NCBI GenBank assembly: GCA_023228765.1 | Contig: JALOAM010000177.1 | Location: 1-6,086, forward strand | Length of the DNA: 6,086 nucleotides | Direction: 5' to 3' | Source of the DNA: Dehalococcoidia bacterium | GTDB taxonomy: Bacteria > Chloroflexota > Dehalococcoidia > UBA2979 | In this document: piece by piece, positions 1-5,507 of the stretch | Layout of the letters: each line of letters opens with the position of its first letter | How positions within the stretch are numbered: position 1 is the stretch's first letter | Notes under the pieces: model-generated | What the model saw: the letters and a program-made list of their open reading frames with translations, nothing else | Database searches by the model: none | What the model was told of the DNA's origin: nothing | Program-made: the position numbers and the translations under genes

Positions 1-71
1 TGGCACAGATGAAAGACGACCTCGAACAGCCCTCCACCCAGCGGGGCGCGCGGAAGGGGAAGCGAGCATGA
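1..71 (+). CDS. 3' end of an unidentified upstream gene (possibly an ArsR-type regulator)
   Basis: The frame starting at base 3 is open from the window edge to a TGA at 69-71. It reads AQMKDDLEQPSTQRGARKGK followed by RA. The TGA overlaps the ATG of the next gene as ATGA, which suggests one operon with translational coupling. A charged, basic, disordered-looking tail after a helical stretch is all that is visible, so the product cannot be identified directly. Small ArsR-family winged-helix regulators are very often found immediately upstream of SRPBCC proteins in this overlapping arrangement, so that identity is a guess from context only. The competing frame starting at base 2 is also open, but it is simply the upstream extension of the SRPBCC frame and lacks a start codon in the window. 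Confidence 0.5.
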   Translation, partial: AQMKDDLEQPSTQRGARKGKRA

Positions 72-427
72 GCGACCGACTCGAGCGCGGTCAGAGCGAG
101 CACACCGAGCGCGTCGAGGTCGACGAGCACATCGAGGCGTCCCCGTCCGAGGTCTTCGAGTACCTCGCGGATCCCGCCCGCCGTCCCTTTGGCCGTGACG
201 ACTTCCTCACCCTCGGTGACGAGGTCGCCCACGAGGCGCCCGTGTCCACCGAGGCCGGCCGTCTCGCCTGGGAAGTCACCGTCGCCGACGGCGTGGAACG
301 CCACCCCGGCACCGTCGAGATCCTCGTCCGCCCCGAGGGCACCGGGACACGCGTGCGGGTCACCCACCGCATCGCCTCGACGGTCGGGACGCCCTCGGCT
401 GTGCGGGTGCTGGCACTGGCGGCGTAG
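68..427 (+). CDS. Short SRPBCC (START/Bet v1-like) domain protein
   Basis: This 119-residue protein looks like the SRPBCC superfamily, whose helix-grip fold holds a hydrophobic ligand. Its ligand or reaction is unknown. Residues 16-35 (VEVDEHIEASPSEVFEYLAD) match the usual first strand plus the A-x-P-x-x-V-[WF] helix start. Residues 67-73 and 81-88 look like central strands, and GTRVRVTHRIA (93-103) resembles the late strand that precedes the C-terminal helix. Families of this type usually run to about 140-150 residues and end in a long amphipathic helix; here only some 16 residues follow, so the last helix appears shortened. The start is supported by the purine-rich Shine-Dalgarno GGAAGGGGA at 52-60 and by the ATGA overlap with the preceding gene. 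A repeat element begins just beyond the stop codon. Family assignment is by pattern only. Confidence 0.7.
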   Translation: MSDRLERGQSEHTERVEVDEHIEASPSEVFEYLADPARRPFGRDDFLTLGDEVAHEAPVSTEAGRLAWEVTVADGVERHPGTVEILVRPEGTGTRVRVTHRIASTVGTPSAVRVLALAA

Positions 428-451
428 GGCTCCGGCTCCGACTCCGGCCCG

Positions 452-586
452 CTCTCCCGGTTCCGGGAGAGGGTTGGGGTGAGGGCCCCTTCCGCATCTG
501 CTCCACGAGTGTCGATGGCGGCGAGTCGTTCGCCGTTGCCGGAGCGACCCTCACCCCCGGCCCCTCTCCCGAAACCGGGAGAGGGG
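452..586. repeat. Inverted pair of REP-like palindromic elements
   Basis: Two copies of a composite palindrome face each other across a spacer of about 62 bp. The left copy (452-485) is a hairpin, CTCTCCCGG-TT-CCGGGAGAG at 452-471, followed by GGGTTGGGGTGAGGG. The right copy is its near reverse complement: CCCTCACCCC at 548-557, then a hairpin of 11 bp with an AAAC loop at 561-586. Within the shared core the copies differ by one substitution in the loop and a short change (AA versus CGGC) at the joint. The flanks also carry weaker inverted similarity (TCCGACTCCGG on the left, mirrored near 587-600). The pair fills the space between two convergent genes, so it may act as a two-way transcription barrier, but neither hairpin is followed by a U-run. 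Similar CCCTCACCCC/CCCTCTCCC motifs are dispersed repeats in several GC-rich phyla; that this is one of them is inference. Confidence 0.75.
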
Positions 587-629
587 AGTCCGAAGTCGGA
601 ACTCGAAAGCGGAGCGGCCTGAGGCGGCG

Positions 630-1421
630 CTACCTCAGTCCGACGAGGGCATCCAACCCCACCACGAGCTCCGCGCGTTGCATCACCTCGCGGACGGCGA
701 GGACGACGCCGGGCATGAACGAGTCGCGGCCGGTGGAGTCATGGCGGAGCGAGAGCGTCTGGCCCTGTCCCCCGAAGACGACCTCCTGGCTGGCGACGAA
801 GCCGCGGAGGCGCACCGAGTGGATCGGCACGCCGCCAGTCTGGGCGCCCCGCGCGCCCTCGAGGTGTTCGAGCGAGGGTTCGTTAGCCTCGAAGTCGCGT
901 CCGCGGGCCTCGCGCATGAGGCGCGCGGTGCTGAGGGCGGTGCCGGAGGGTGAGTCGACCTTGCGGTCGTGGTGCAGCTCGATGATCTCGGCGCTGTCGA
1001 AGAACTTCGAGGCGATCGTGCTCATGTGCATCAGGAGCACGGCGCCGATCGCGAAGTTCGCCGCGTACACGCCGCCGAGGCCCGCGTCCGCGCAGCTCTT
1101 CCGCCACACTTCGATCGTGTCGTCCGTGACGCCGGAGGTGCCGACGACGAGCCGCACGCCGGCAGCGGTCGCCGCCGCGACGAGGGTGGGCGTGAACGCG
1201 GCGTTGGTGAAGTCCACCACCACGTCCGGGCGGGCCGCGGCGAAGAGCTCCTCGGGCGTCGCGTGGACGCCGACCGTGGCGCCGCTCGCGAGCCGGTGCT
1301 CGCCCTCGTGCGTGCCGACCGGTTCGAGGACCCCGACGGCCTGCATGTCCTCCTGTGCGTCGACCGTGTCGAGGACGAGACTGCCCATCTGGCCGCTGCC
1401 ACAGACCGCCACGCGGATCAT
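630..1421 (-). CDS. dapB: 4-hydroxy-tetrahydrodipicolinate reductase
   Basis: This 263-residue enzyme reduces 4-hydroxy-tetrahydrodipicolinate to tetrahydrodipicolinate with NAD(P)H, in the cytoplasm, for lysine and diaminopimelate synthesis. The N-terminal Rossmann domain opens IRVAVCGSGQMG, with the nucleotide loop at residues 8-13. VVVDFTNAAF (67-76) and VVGTSG (92-97) are the usual cofactor-side motifs. The catalytic signature ELHHDRKVDSPSGTAL spans 148-163, with the proton-donor His150, His151, Lys154 and the substrate-binding SGT at 159-161. The C-terminal stretch HSVRLRGFVASQEVVFGGQG (201-220) and RHDSTGRDSF (226-235) closely follow the actinobacterial form, and the length is normal. 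The true start is the ATG at 1421; a longer frame upstream lies inside the preceding gene. A Shine-Dalgarno GGAGG sits six bases upstream, and the ATG overlaps the stop of the nucleotidyltransferase gene as ATGA, so translation is probably coupled. Confidence 0.96.
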   Translation of the reverse strand: MIRVAVCGSGQMGSLVLDTVDAQEDMQAVGVLEPVGTHEGEHRLASGATVGVHATPEELFAAARPDVVVDFTNAAFTPTLVAAATAAGVRLVVGTSGVTDDTIEVWRKSCADAGLGGVYAANFAIGAVLLMHMSTIASKFFDSAEIIELHHDRKVDSPSGTALSTARLMREARGRDFEANEPSLEHLEGARGAQTGGVPIHSVRLRGFVASQEVVFGGQGQTLSLRHDSTGRDSFMPGVVLAVREVMQRAELVVGLDALVGLR

Positions 1422-2116
1422 CCGTCGCCTCCGTACCGCAGTCGCTCGTTCATGAGCGCGAAGTAGAGGGTACGCATCTCGTTCAGTACGTCCTCGGGCT
1501 CCGCGCCCGCGGGCCGGCGGACGAGCGTGCGGAACGCTGCCTCCAGGTCCTTCATCGCCGCCGCGAGGTCGTCCCACGCTCCGCTCGCACGGAGGTACCC
1601 CTTCATCGCCTTCGTCGCCATGTAAAGCGCGTGGGTGAACTCGTAGTCGTCGGAGCACACCGCCAGCTCCGGCCGCCCGGCGGACGCGACGCCCGCCCGG
1701 TCGATGACGACCTCGGCCTTGAGCGGGTGGCCTCGGAGGCCGTCGCGGACGATGGCGTCGAACTCCTCGCCGGACACGAAGCCGAGGTCGATGCAGTGGA
1801 ACGGCGCCTCGCCGAGGGGCCAGTGCCGCCCGGAGGGCGCCTCGCGGTCAGAGAAGCGTCCGTGCCACCGCAGCGGCATCGCGCGCCGTAGCGCCGCGGC
1901 CGCCTGCCACGCCCCGTCGTCCCCCTCGACGTGTGCGAGGAGGTCGACGTCGGCGTACCCGTCGTTCTGCCGCTCCGCGCCCAGCAAGGCGAGCGATCCA
2001 TAGATAGCCACGCGCGCGACGGCCGGGCACCCCTCCAACGCCGCGACCGCGTCGAGGGCGACACGCCGCGGCGTCGTCACATACGGGTACAGCAGCGCCT
2101 CGACGTCATGGTCCAT
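1418..2116 (-). CDS. Uncharacterised DNA polymerase beta-type nucleotidyltransferase
   Basis: This 232-residue protein belongs, by motif, to the polymerase beta nucleotidyltransferase superfamily, which transfers a nucleoside monophosphate to a small molecule, protein or RNA; its substrate is not evident. The motif VAIYGSLALLG (36-46) contains the phosphate-binding Gly40-Ser41. YADVDLL (54-60) supplies the metal-binding Asp56 and Asp58, and HCIDLGF (107-113) supplies a likely third carboxylate, Asp110. All three expected catalytic acids are present, so activity is plausible. Residues 155-225 look mainly helical and probably form a substrate-recognition domain. It does not show the R-x4-H motif of HEPN toxins, so an MNT-HEPN antitoxin reading is weak. 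No Shine-Dalgarno precedes the ATG at 2116, but TAACAT ends eight bases before it, so the mRNA may be leaderless. The stop overlaps the dapB start as ATGA. Relatives could include antibiotic or tRNA-modifying transferases; I cannot tell. Confidence 0.8.
   Translation of the reverse strand: MDHDVEALLYPYVTTPRRVALDAVAALEGCPAVARVAIYGSLALLGAERQNDGYADVDLLAHVEGDDGAWQAAAALRRAMPLRWHGRFSDREAPSGRHWPLGEAPFHCIDLGFVSGEEFDAIVRDGLRGHPLKAEVVIDRAGVASAGRPELAVCSDDYEFTHALYMATKAMKGYLRASGAWDDLAAAMKDLEAAFRTLVRRPAGAEPEDVLNEMRTLYFALMNERLRYGGDG
1428..1432 (-). promoter_or_regulatory. Ribosome binding site of dapB
   Basis: GGAGG on the minus strand lies six bases before the ATG at 1421 and inside the last codons of the upstream nucleotidyltransferase gene. 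It fixes the dapB start and argues against a longer DapB beginning within that gene. Confidence 0.85.
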
Positions 2117-2124
2117 GGCAGAGG

Positions 2125-2130
2125 ATGTTA
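2125..2130 (-). promoter_or_regulatory. Possible -10 element for a leaderless nucleotidyltransferase-dapB transcript
   Basis: On the minus strand TAACAT fits the TANNNT form of a -10 box and ends eight bases before the ATG at 2116, the spacing expected when transcription begins at the start codon. No recognisable -35 box lies upstream (TGATCC at the right distance is poor). The gene lacks a Shine-Dalgarno, which makes the leaderless reading attractive but unproven. Confidence 0.35.
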
Positions 2131-2172
2131 CGAGGGACGGGGCTATTGGATCAGGACGGCCTCACGAAGCGA

Positions 2173-2200
2173 AACAGCCCGGGATCACTCCCGGGCTGTT
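2173..2200 (-). terminator. Probable intrinsic terminator of pnp
   Basis: A perfect 12-bp stem (2173-2184 with 2189-2200) closes a four-base loop, with the core AACAGCCCGGGA. It lies 47 bases past the pnp stop codon. On the minus strand the hairpin's terminal UU continues into a short U-run (UUUC), which fits intrinsic termination, although the run is short. It separates pnp from the nucleotidyltransferase-dapB unit. Confidence 0.8.
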
Positions 2201-2247
2201 CGTTGGTGCAGATGCGTCCGAGGACGCTGGACGTTCCTCGCGGGCCA

Positions 2248-4629
2248 CTACCAGCGGCGGCCGCCGCCACCGCCCGAGGGGCGGTCGCCACCGGGGCGCG
2301 GGCCCCGATCGCCGCCGCGGTCACCACCACCCGAGGGGCGGTCGCCGCCTCGATCGCCGCGGTCGCCGCCACGGTCACCACGAGGGCCACCGCCACCGCG
2401 TCCGCCTCGGTCGCCGCCGCGGCCACCACCGCCGTAGCCGCCACCGCGACCACCGCGGTCACCACCGCCGTTGCGGCGCGGGCGGTCGTCGCCGCCCTCG
2501 CGGCCTTCGCGGATGCCGACGGGGCCTTCGGAGTCAGCCTCGCGCATGGAGAGGTTGATGCGGCCGAGGTTGTCGATCTCGATGACCTTCACCTTGACCA
2601 CGTCGCCCACGTTGACGACATCCTCCACGCGGTCGACGCGGTCCTCCGACAGCTCGGAGATGTGGACCATGCCGTCCTTGCCCGGAAGGATCTCGACGAA
2701 GGCGCCGAAGGACATGATCCGGGAGACGGGGCCCTCGTAGACCTCGCCGACCTGGATCTCCTTCGTCAGGCCCTGGACCTGGCGGACGGCGGCCTCCACG
2801 CCGGCGGCGTCCTGGCCGCCGATGAAGACGGAGCCGTCCTCCTGGATGTCAATGGAGGCGCCGGTCGCCGCGATGATCGCGTTGATGACCTTGCCGCCCG
2901 GCCCGATGACCGCGCCGATCTTCGACGGGTCGATGTGGACGATGGTGATCTTCGGCGCGTAGGTACCGACCTCCTCGCGGGGGTCGCGGATCGCCTTGAG
3001 CATCACGTCGAGGATCTCGAGACGCGCGGTGCGGGCGCGAGAGAAGACCTCTCGCAGGAAGTTCGGGGGGAGCTTCTTGAGCTTGATGTCCAGCTGGACA
3101 GCCGTGACGCCCGTCTCAGTCCCCGCGACCTTGAAGTCCATGTCGCCGAGCGCATCCTCGATGCCGGCGATGTCGGTGAGCATCTCCCACTTGGTCGCCA
3201 TCTCGTCGGACGTGACCAGGCCCATCGCGATGCCGGCAACGGGAGCATCGATCGGCACGCCGGCGTCCATCAGCGCCAGCGTCGAACCACAGACCGAGGC
3301 CTGCGACGTGGAGCCGTTGGAGGAGAGCACGTCCGACACGAGGCGGATGACGTACGGGAACTTCTCGAAGGAGGGCAGGACGGCCTCGATGGCCTTCTCC
3401 GCCAGCATCCCGTGCCCGATCTCGCGGCGGCCGGGGCTGCGCATCGGCCGCGCCTCCCCGACCGAGAACGGCGGGAAGTTGTAGTGGTGCATGAACATCT
3501 TCCACTCGCCCGGCGCGATGGCGTCGATGCGAGCGCGGTCACGCAGCGTGCCGAGCGTGGCGACGGTCAGGACCTGCGTCTGGCCGCGCTGGAAGAGTCC
3601 GGAGCCGTGGACTCGCGGGAGGACGCCAACCTCGGCGGCCAGTTCGCGGATCTGGGTGGGCTGACGGCCGTCGGCGCGGACACCCTCGTTCAGGATCTTG
3701 CCGCGGACGGTGGCCTTGATGTAGGCCTCGGTCTCGGCGGCGACGGCGCGGGTGTCGATGTCCTCGTCACCGGCCTCCTGCATCTTGTTGATGACGTACT
3801 TGCCCATGGCGTCCAGGCCACGGAAGCCCTCGCCCTGGACGGAGGCGAAGACCATCTCGTCCTGGCCGGCGAGGATGCCCTCGATGCGGGCGCGCAGCTC
3901 GCTGCGGTCCGCGGGCTTCTCCCACTCCATCTTGGCGACGCCGAGCTCGGCGATGATCTCGCGCTGGAGGCTGTTCAGCTCGCGGCAGATGCCCTCCGCG
4001 TACTCGATCGCCTCGATGAGGTCGTCCTCGGCGATCTGCTTCGCGCCGGCCTCGATCATGACGACGGAGTCGTCATTCGCGGCGACGGTCAGCTCCAGGT
4101 CGGACGCCTCCAGCTCCTCGTACGTGGGGAACGCCTTGAAGCGGCCGTCCACCTTCGCCACGCGGACGGAGGAGACGGGGCCCTCGAACGGGAGGGGGGA
4201 GATGTTGATGATCGCGGAGGCGCCGGTGGTCATCAGCGCGTCCGCCGGGTTCTCCCGGTCAGAGGCGAGCAGCGTGCCGACGACCTGCACCTCGCGCTTG
4301 AACCCCTTCGGGAACAGCGGGCGGATCGGGCGGTCCGTCATACGCGCGGCCAGCGTGGCGTCCGTACCCGGGCGTCCCTCGCGGCGGAAGAACGAGCCGG
4401 GGATCTTGCCGATCGAGTACATCCGCTCTTCGAAGTCCACGGTGAGCGGGAAGAAGTCGATGCCCGGACGCGGGTCGCCATCGGCGAGGGTCACGAGGAG
4501 CACGGTGTCGCCGTAGCGGACGGTGCAGGCGGCCAGGGCGTTGGGGGCGAGGCGGCCGAAGCCCAGCTCGAACGTCTGGCCCTCGATCTCGCGGGAGAAG
4601 GTGCGCGTCTGCGCAGCGGTGTTTGTCAC
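2248..4629 (-). CDS. pnp: Polynucleotide phosphorylase with an RGG-rich C-terminal tail
   Basis: This 793-residue protein is the phosphorolytic 3'-5' exoribonuclease of mRNA decay, and can also add 3' tails. It acts as a cytoplasmic ring-shaped trimer. Domains in order: first RNase PH core (about 10-145, with FFPLTVDFEERMYSIGKIPG at 59-78), all-helical domain (about 235-310), second RNase PH core (about 315-545), KH domain (about 557-615, GxxG loop in IGPGGK 575-580) and S1 domain (about 625-697, FGAFVEILPGKDGMVHISEL). The phosphate-site motif SPGRREIGHG (398-407) and the metal-binding GDMDFK, with Asp492, Asp498 and Lys500, are intact, so it should be active. Residues 698-793 add a low-complexity Gly/Arg/Asp tail ending RRW. 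The start is taken as GTG at 4629, giving MTNTAAQTRTF just before the conserved domain. A weak GAGAG lies nine bases upstream. A further in-frame GTG at 4668 would add 13 residues and is less likely. It lies downstream of rpsO in the same direction. Confidence 0.97.
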   Translation of the reverse strand: MTNTAAQTRTFSREIEGQTFELGFGRLAPNALAACTVRYGDTVLLVTLADGDPRPGIDFFPLTVDFEERMYSIGKIPGSFFRREGRPGTDATLAARMTDRPIRPLFPKGFKREVQVVGTLLASDRENPADALMTTGASAIINISPLPFEGPVSSVRVAKVDGRFKAFPTYEELEASDLELTVAANDDSVVMIEAGAKQIAEDDLIEAIEYAEGICRELNSLQREIIAELGVAKMEWEKPADRSELRARIEGILAGQDEMVFASVQGEGFRGLDAMGKYVINKMQEAGDEDIDTRAVAAETEAYIKATVRGKILNEGVRADGRQPTQIRELAAEVGVLPRVHGSGLFQRGQTQVLTVATLGTLRDRARIDAIAPGEWKMFMHHYNFPPFSVGEARPMRSPGRREIGHGMLAEKAIEAVLPSFEKFPYVIRLVSDVLSSNGSTSQASVCGSTLALMDAGVPIDAPVAGIAMGLVTSDEMATKWEMLTDIAGIEDALGDMDFKVAGTETGVTAVQLDIKLKKLPPNFLREVFSRARTARLEILDVMLKAIRDPREEVGTYAPKITIVHIDPSKIGAVIGPGGKVINAIIAATGASIDIQEDGSVFIGGQDAAGVEAAVRQVQGLTKEIQVGEVYEGPVSRIMSFGAFVEILPGKDGMVHISELSEDRVDRVEDVVNVGDVVKVKVIEIDNLGRINLSMREADSEGPVGIREGREGGDDRPRRNGGGDRGGRGGGYGGGGRGGDRGGRGGGGPRGDRGGDRGDRGGDRPSGGGDRGGDRGPRPGGDRPSGGGGGRRW
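2251..2538 (-). repeat. Repetitive Gly/Arg-coding segment of the pnp tail
   Basis: This segment encodes PNPase residues 698-793. It is built from GGC/GGT and CGC/CGG codons, giving eight RGG triplets and three further RG pairs. A 27-bp unit coding GGDRPSGGG occurs twice, at 2323-2349 and 2266-2292, with 24 of 27 bases identical and a period of 57 bp. Such tracts are prone to slippage and unequal recombination. The segment is in frame and ends in a normal stop codon. Confidence 0.85.
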
Positions 4630-4678
4630 AGTCAGGGTCTCTCTTCGTTTCTCTCTGGCTCCACACACATCTCAGATC

Positions 4679-4721
4679 AGCCGGGCGGTGGTGGGGTGTC
4701 CCTTCGGGTCTGCGCCGGGCT
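4679..4721 (-). promoter_or_regulatory. Imperfect hairpin in the pnp leader, nearest the start codon
   Basis: Bases 4679-4687 can pair with 4713-4721 in a nine-base stem with one G-G mismatch. The loop contains a smaller CCC/GGG pair at 4700-4708. It lies about 50-92 bases before the pnp GTG. It is weaker than the other two leader hairpins and may form only within a larger fold. Confidence 0.4.
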
Positions 4722-4725
4722 ACCG

Positions 4726-4773
4726 GGACGGGATCGGCCTGTTGCCGTCCGTACGGAGGACGCTCCTCCGTAC
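4726..4773 (-). promoter_or_regulatory. Tandem hairpins in the pnp leader
   Basis: A perfect 10-bp stem with a three-base loop occupies 4751-4773 (GTACGGAGGA, CGC, TCCTCCGTAC). Directly next to it, 4726-4731 can pair with 4745-4750 (GGACGG/CCGTCC), so the two helices could stack. They lie 122-144 and 97-121 bases upstream of the pnp start on the transcribed strand. No U-run follows, which argues against simple termination. In E. coli an RNase III-cleaved stem in the pnp leader is the target of PNPase autoregulation; a similar role here is inference from position only. Confidence 0.6.
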
Positions 4774-4837
4774 CGGTCGTTGCTGCGGGTGCTGGGTGGT
4801 GAGGGTGGGGTCGTGCGCCTCGGAACTCTGGCTGTGG

Positions 4838-4870
4838 CCTCCCGCCCGAGGAGGTCGAGTGGGCGGGAGG
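4838..4870 (-). promoter_or_regulatory. GC-rich hairpin just downstream of rpsO
   Basis: CCTCCCGCCC at 4838-4847 is the exact reverse complement of GGGCGGGAGG at 4861-4870, with a 13-base loop. It starts 28 bases after the rpsO stop codon. On the minus strand it is followed by CCACAGCC rather than U residues, so it is more likely an attenuator, a processing site or a 3'-end protecting stem than a canonical terminator. The transcribed loop carries CCTCCT, which resembles an anti-Shine-Dalgarno sequence. Confidence 0.6.
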
Positions 4871-4898
4871 TGCGACGCCAGAAACAGGTCGGGCCGCG

Positions 4899-5168
4899 CT
4901 AGCGGCGCAGCCCGAGACGCTGGATCAGGGTGTGGTAGCGCTCCACGTCCTTCTTCGCGAGGTAGCGGAGCTGGCGGCGCCGCTGGCCGACGAGCTTCAG
5001 CAGCCCGCGTCGCGTCGCGTAGTCGTGCTTGTGCTCGCGAAGGTGTTCCGTGAGGCGAATGATGCGGTCGGTCAGAAGGGCGACCTGCACCTCGGGCGAG
5101 CCGGTGTCGGCGTCCGCCCGCTTGTACTCTTCGATGATCTCGTTCTTGCGTTCGAGGGTCTGAGGCAT
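4899..5168 (-). CDS. rpsO: 30S ribosomal protein S15
   Basis: This 89-residue protein is the primary binding protein of the 16S rRNA central domain and helps nucleate the small-subunit platform. The length equals that of E. coli S15. Conserved segments are DTGSPEVQVALLTDRI (21-36), the RNA-contacting LTEHLREHKHDYATRRGLL (39-57), LVGQRRRQLRYLAKKDVERY (59-78) and the terminal LIQRLGLRR. The ATG at 5168 gives the standard N-terminus. No good Shine-Dalgarno is visible; only an AGG about 15-17 bases before the ATG. This fits a gene whose initiation depends on leader structure, but it does not prove it. pnp follows after 269 bp in the same direction, the classical rpsO-pnp pairing. A divergent gene starts 345 bp upstream. 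Confidence 0.98.
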   Translation of the reverse strand: MPQTLERKNEIIEEYKRADADTGSPEVQVALLTDRIIRLTEHLREHKHDYATRRGLLKLVGQRRRQLRYLAKKDVERYHTLIQRLGLRR

Positions 5169-5368
5169 CTGCTTGAACTGCTACCTGTCTCTGGCGCTAC
5201 GTCCCTACACACTCGGAGTTTGGCGGCGTCGTCAGTCCCGGCCTGACCTCGGATGAGGCGTTCGAGGATCCCGTGAGGTCGACGATGTCTGTGACGTGTC
5301 GAGGGGGTCCCGCCGCGGCCGGGGAGCGAACCGCAATCGCACGGCTCCACCCGGATGGGCGACAGAGC

Positions 5369-5396
5369 CTGATACGACCCGTTCACGCTATCACAA
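5369..5396 (-). promoter_or_regulatory. Candidate rpsO promoter
   Basis: On the minus strand TTGTGA (5391-5396) and TATCAG (5369-5374) are separated by 16 bases, each matching four of six consensus positions of a primary-sigma promoter. Transcription would start near 5362, giving a leader of about 190 bases before the rpsO ATG. In such GC-rich DNA this is one of few AT-containing spots, which adds some weight. It is a match by eye only. Confidence 0.4.
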
Positions 5397-5502
5397 GGCC
5401 CGCCAGTGGCACAGTCCCGCTCCGTCGTCCACGCGATGGCCTCGGCGAGCCGTGACGGTCGCCCACGGGCGCCATCAGATGACACACTGGTATCGCTACC
5501 GC

Positions 5503-5507
5503 GGAGG
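5503..5507 (+). promoter_or_regulatory. Ribosome binding site that fixes the GTG start of the DegV-like gene
   Basis: GGAGG lies six bases before the GTG at 5514. There is no in-frame ATG nearby that begins the conserved domain, so this site decides the start. Confidence 0.8.

Noticed and set aside
630..1658. Longer DapB of 342 residues starting within the nucleotidyltransferase gene
   Set aside because: The first 79 residues are Arg/Gly/Pro-rich and lie in an overlapping frame. The Rossmann start IRVAVCGSG begins right after the ATG at 1421, which has its own GGAGG.
1418..2116. MNT-HEPN toxin-antitoxin system
   Set aside because: The nucleotidyltransferase is longer than a typical MNT antitoxin. 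There is no neighbouring small HEPN gene, its own helical region lacks the R-x4-H motif, and the partner gene is dapB.
2251..2538. CRISPR-like or minisatellite array at the 3' end of pnp
   Set aside because: The repeats are codon repeats of an RGG tail in frame with pnp, with no regular repeat-spacer structure.
4838..4870. Intrinsic terminator between rpsO and pnp
   Set aside because: The stem is strong but no U-run follows on the transcribed strand, so it is reported as a regulatory or processing hairpin instead.
2125..4902. Long plus-strand open frame (925 codons) opposite pnp
   Set aside because: It is the antisense shadow of pnp. GC-rich genes with strong third-position bias often leave a long open frame opposite. 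The translation is low-complexity Ala/Asp/Leu/Val/Arg with no recognisable domain, and the minus strand encodes an unmistakable PNPase.
5255..5280. Possible tRNA T-arm (GTTCGAGGATCCC)
   Set aside because: No flanking acceptor, D or anticodon stems could be paired at the proper distances.
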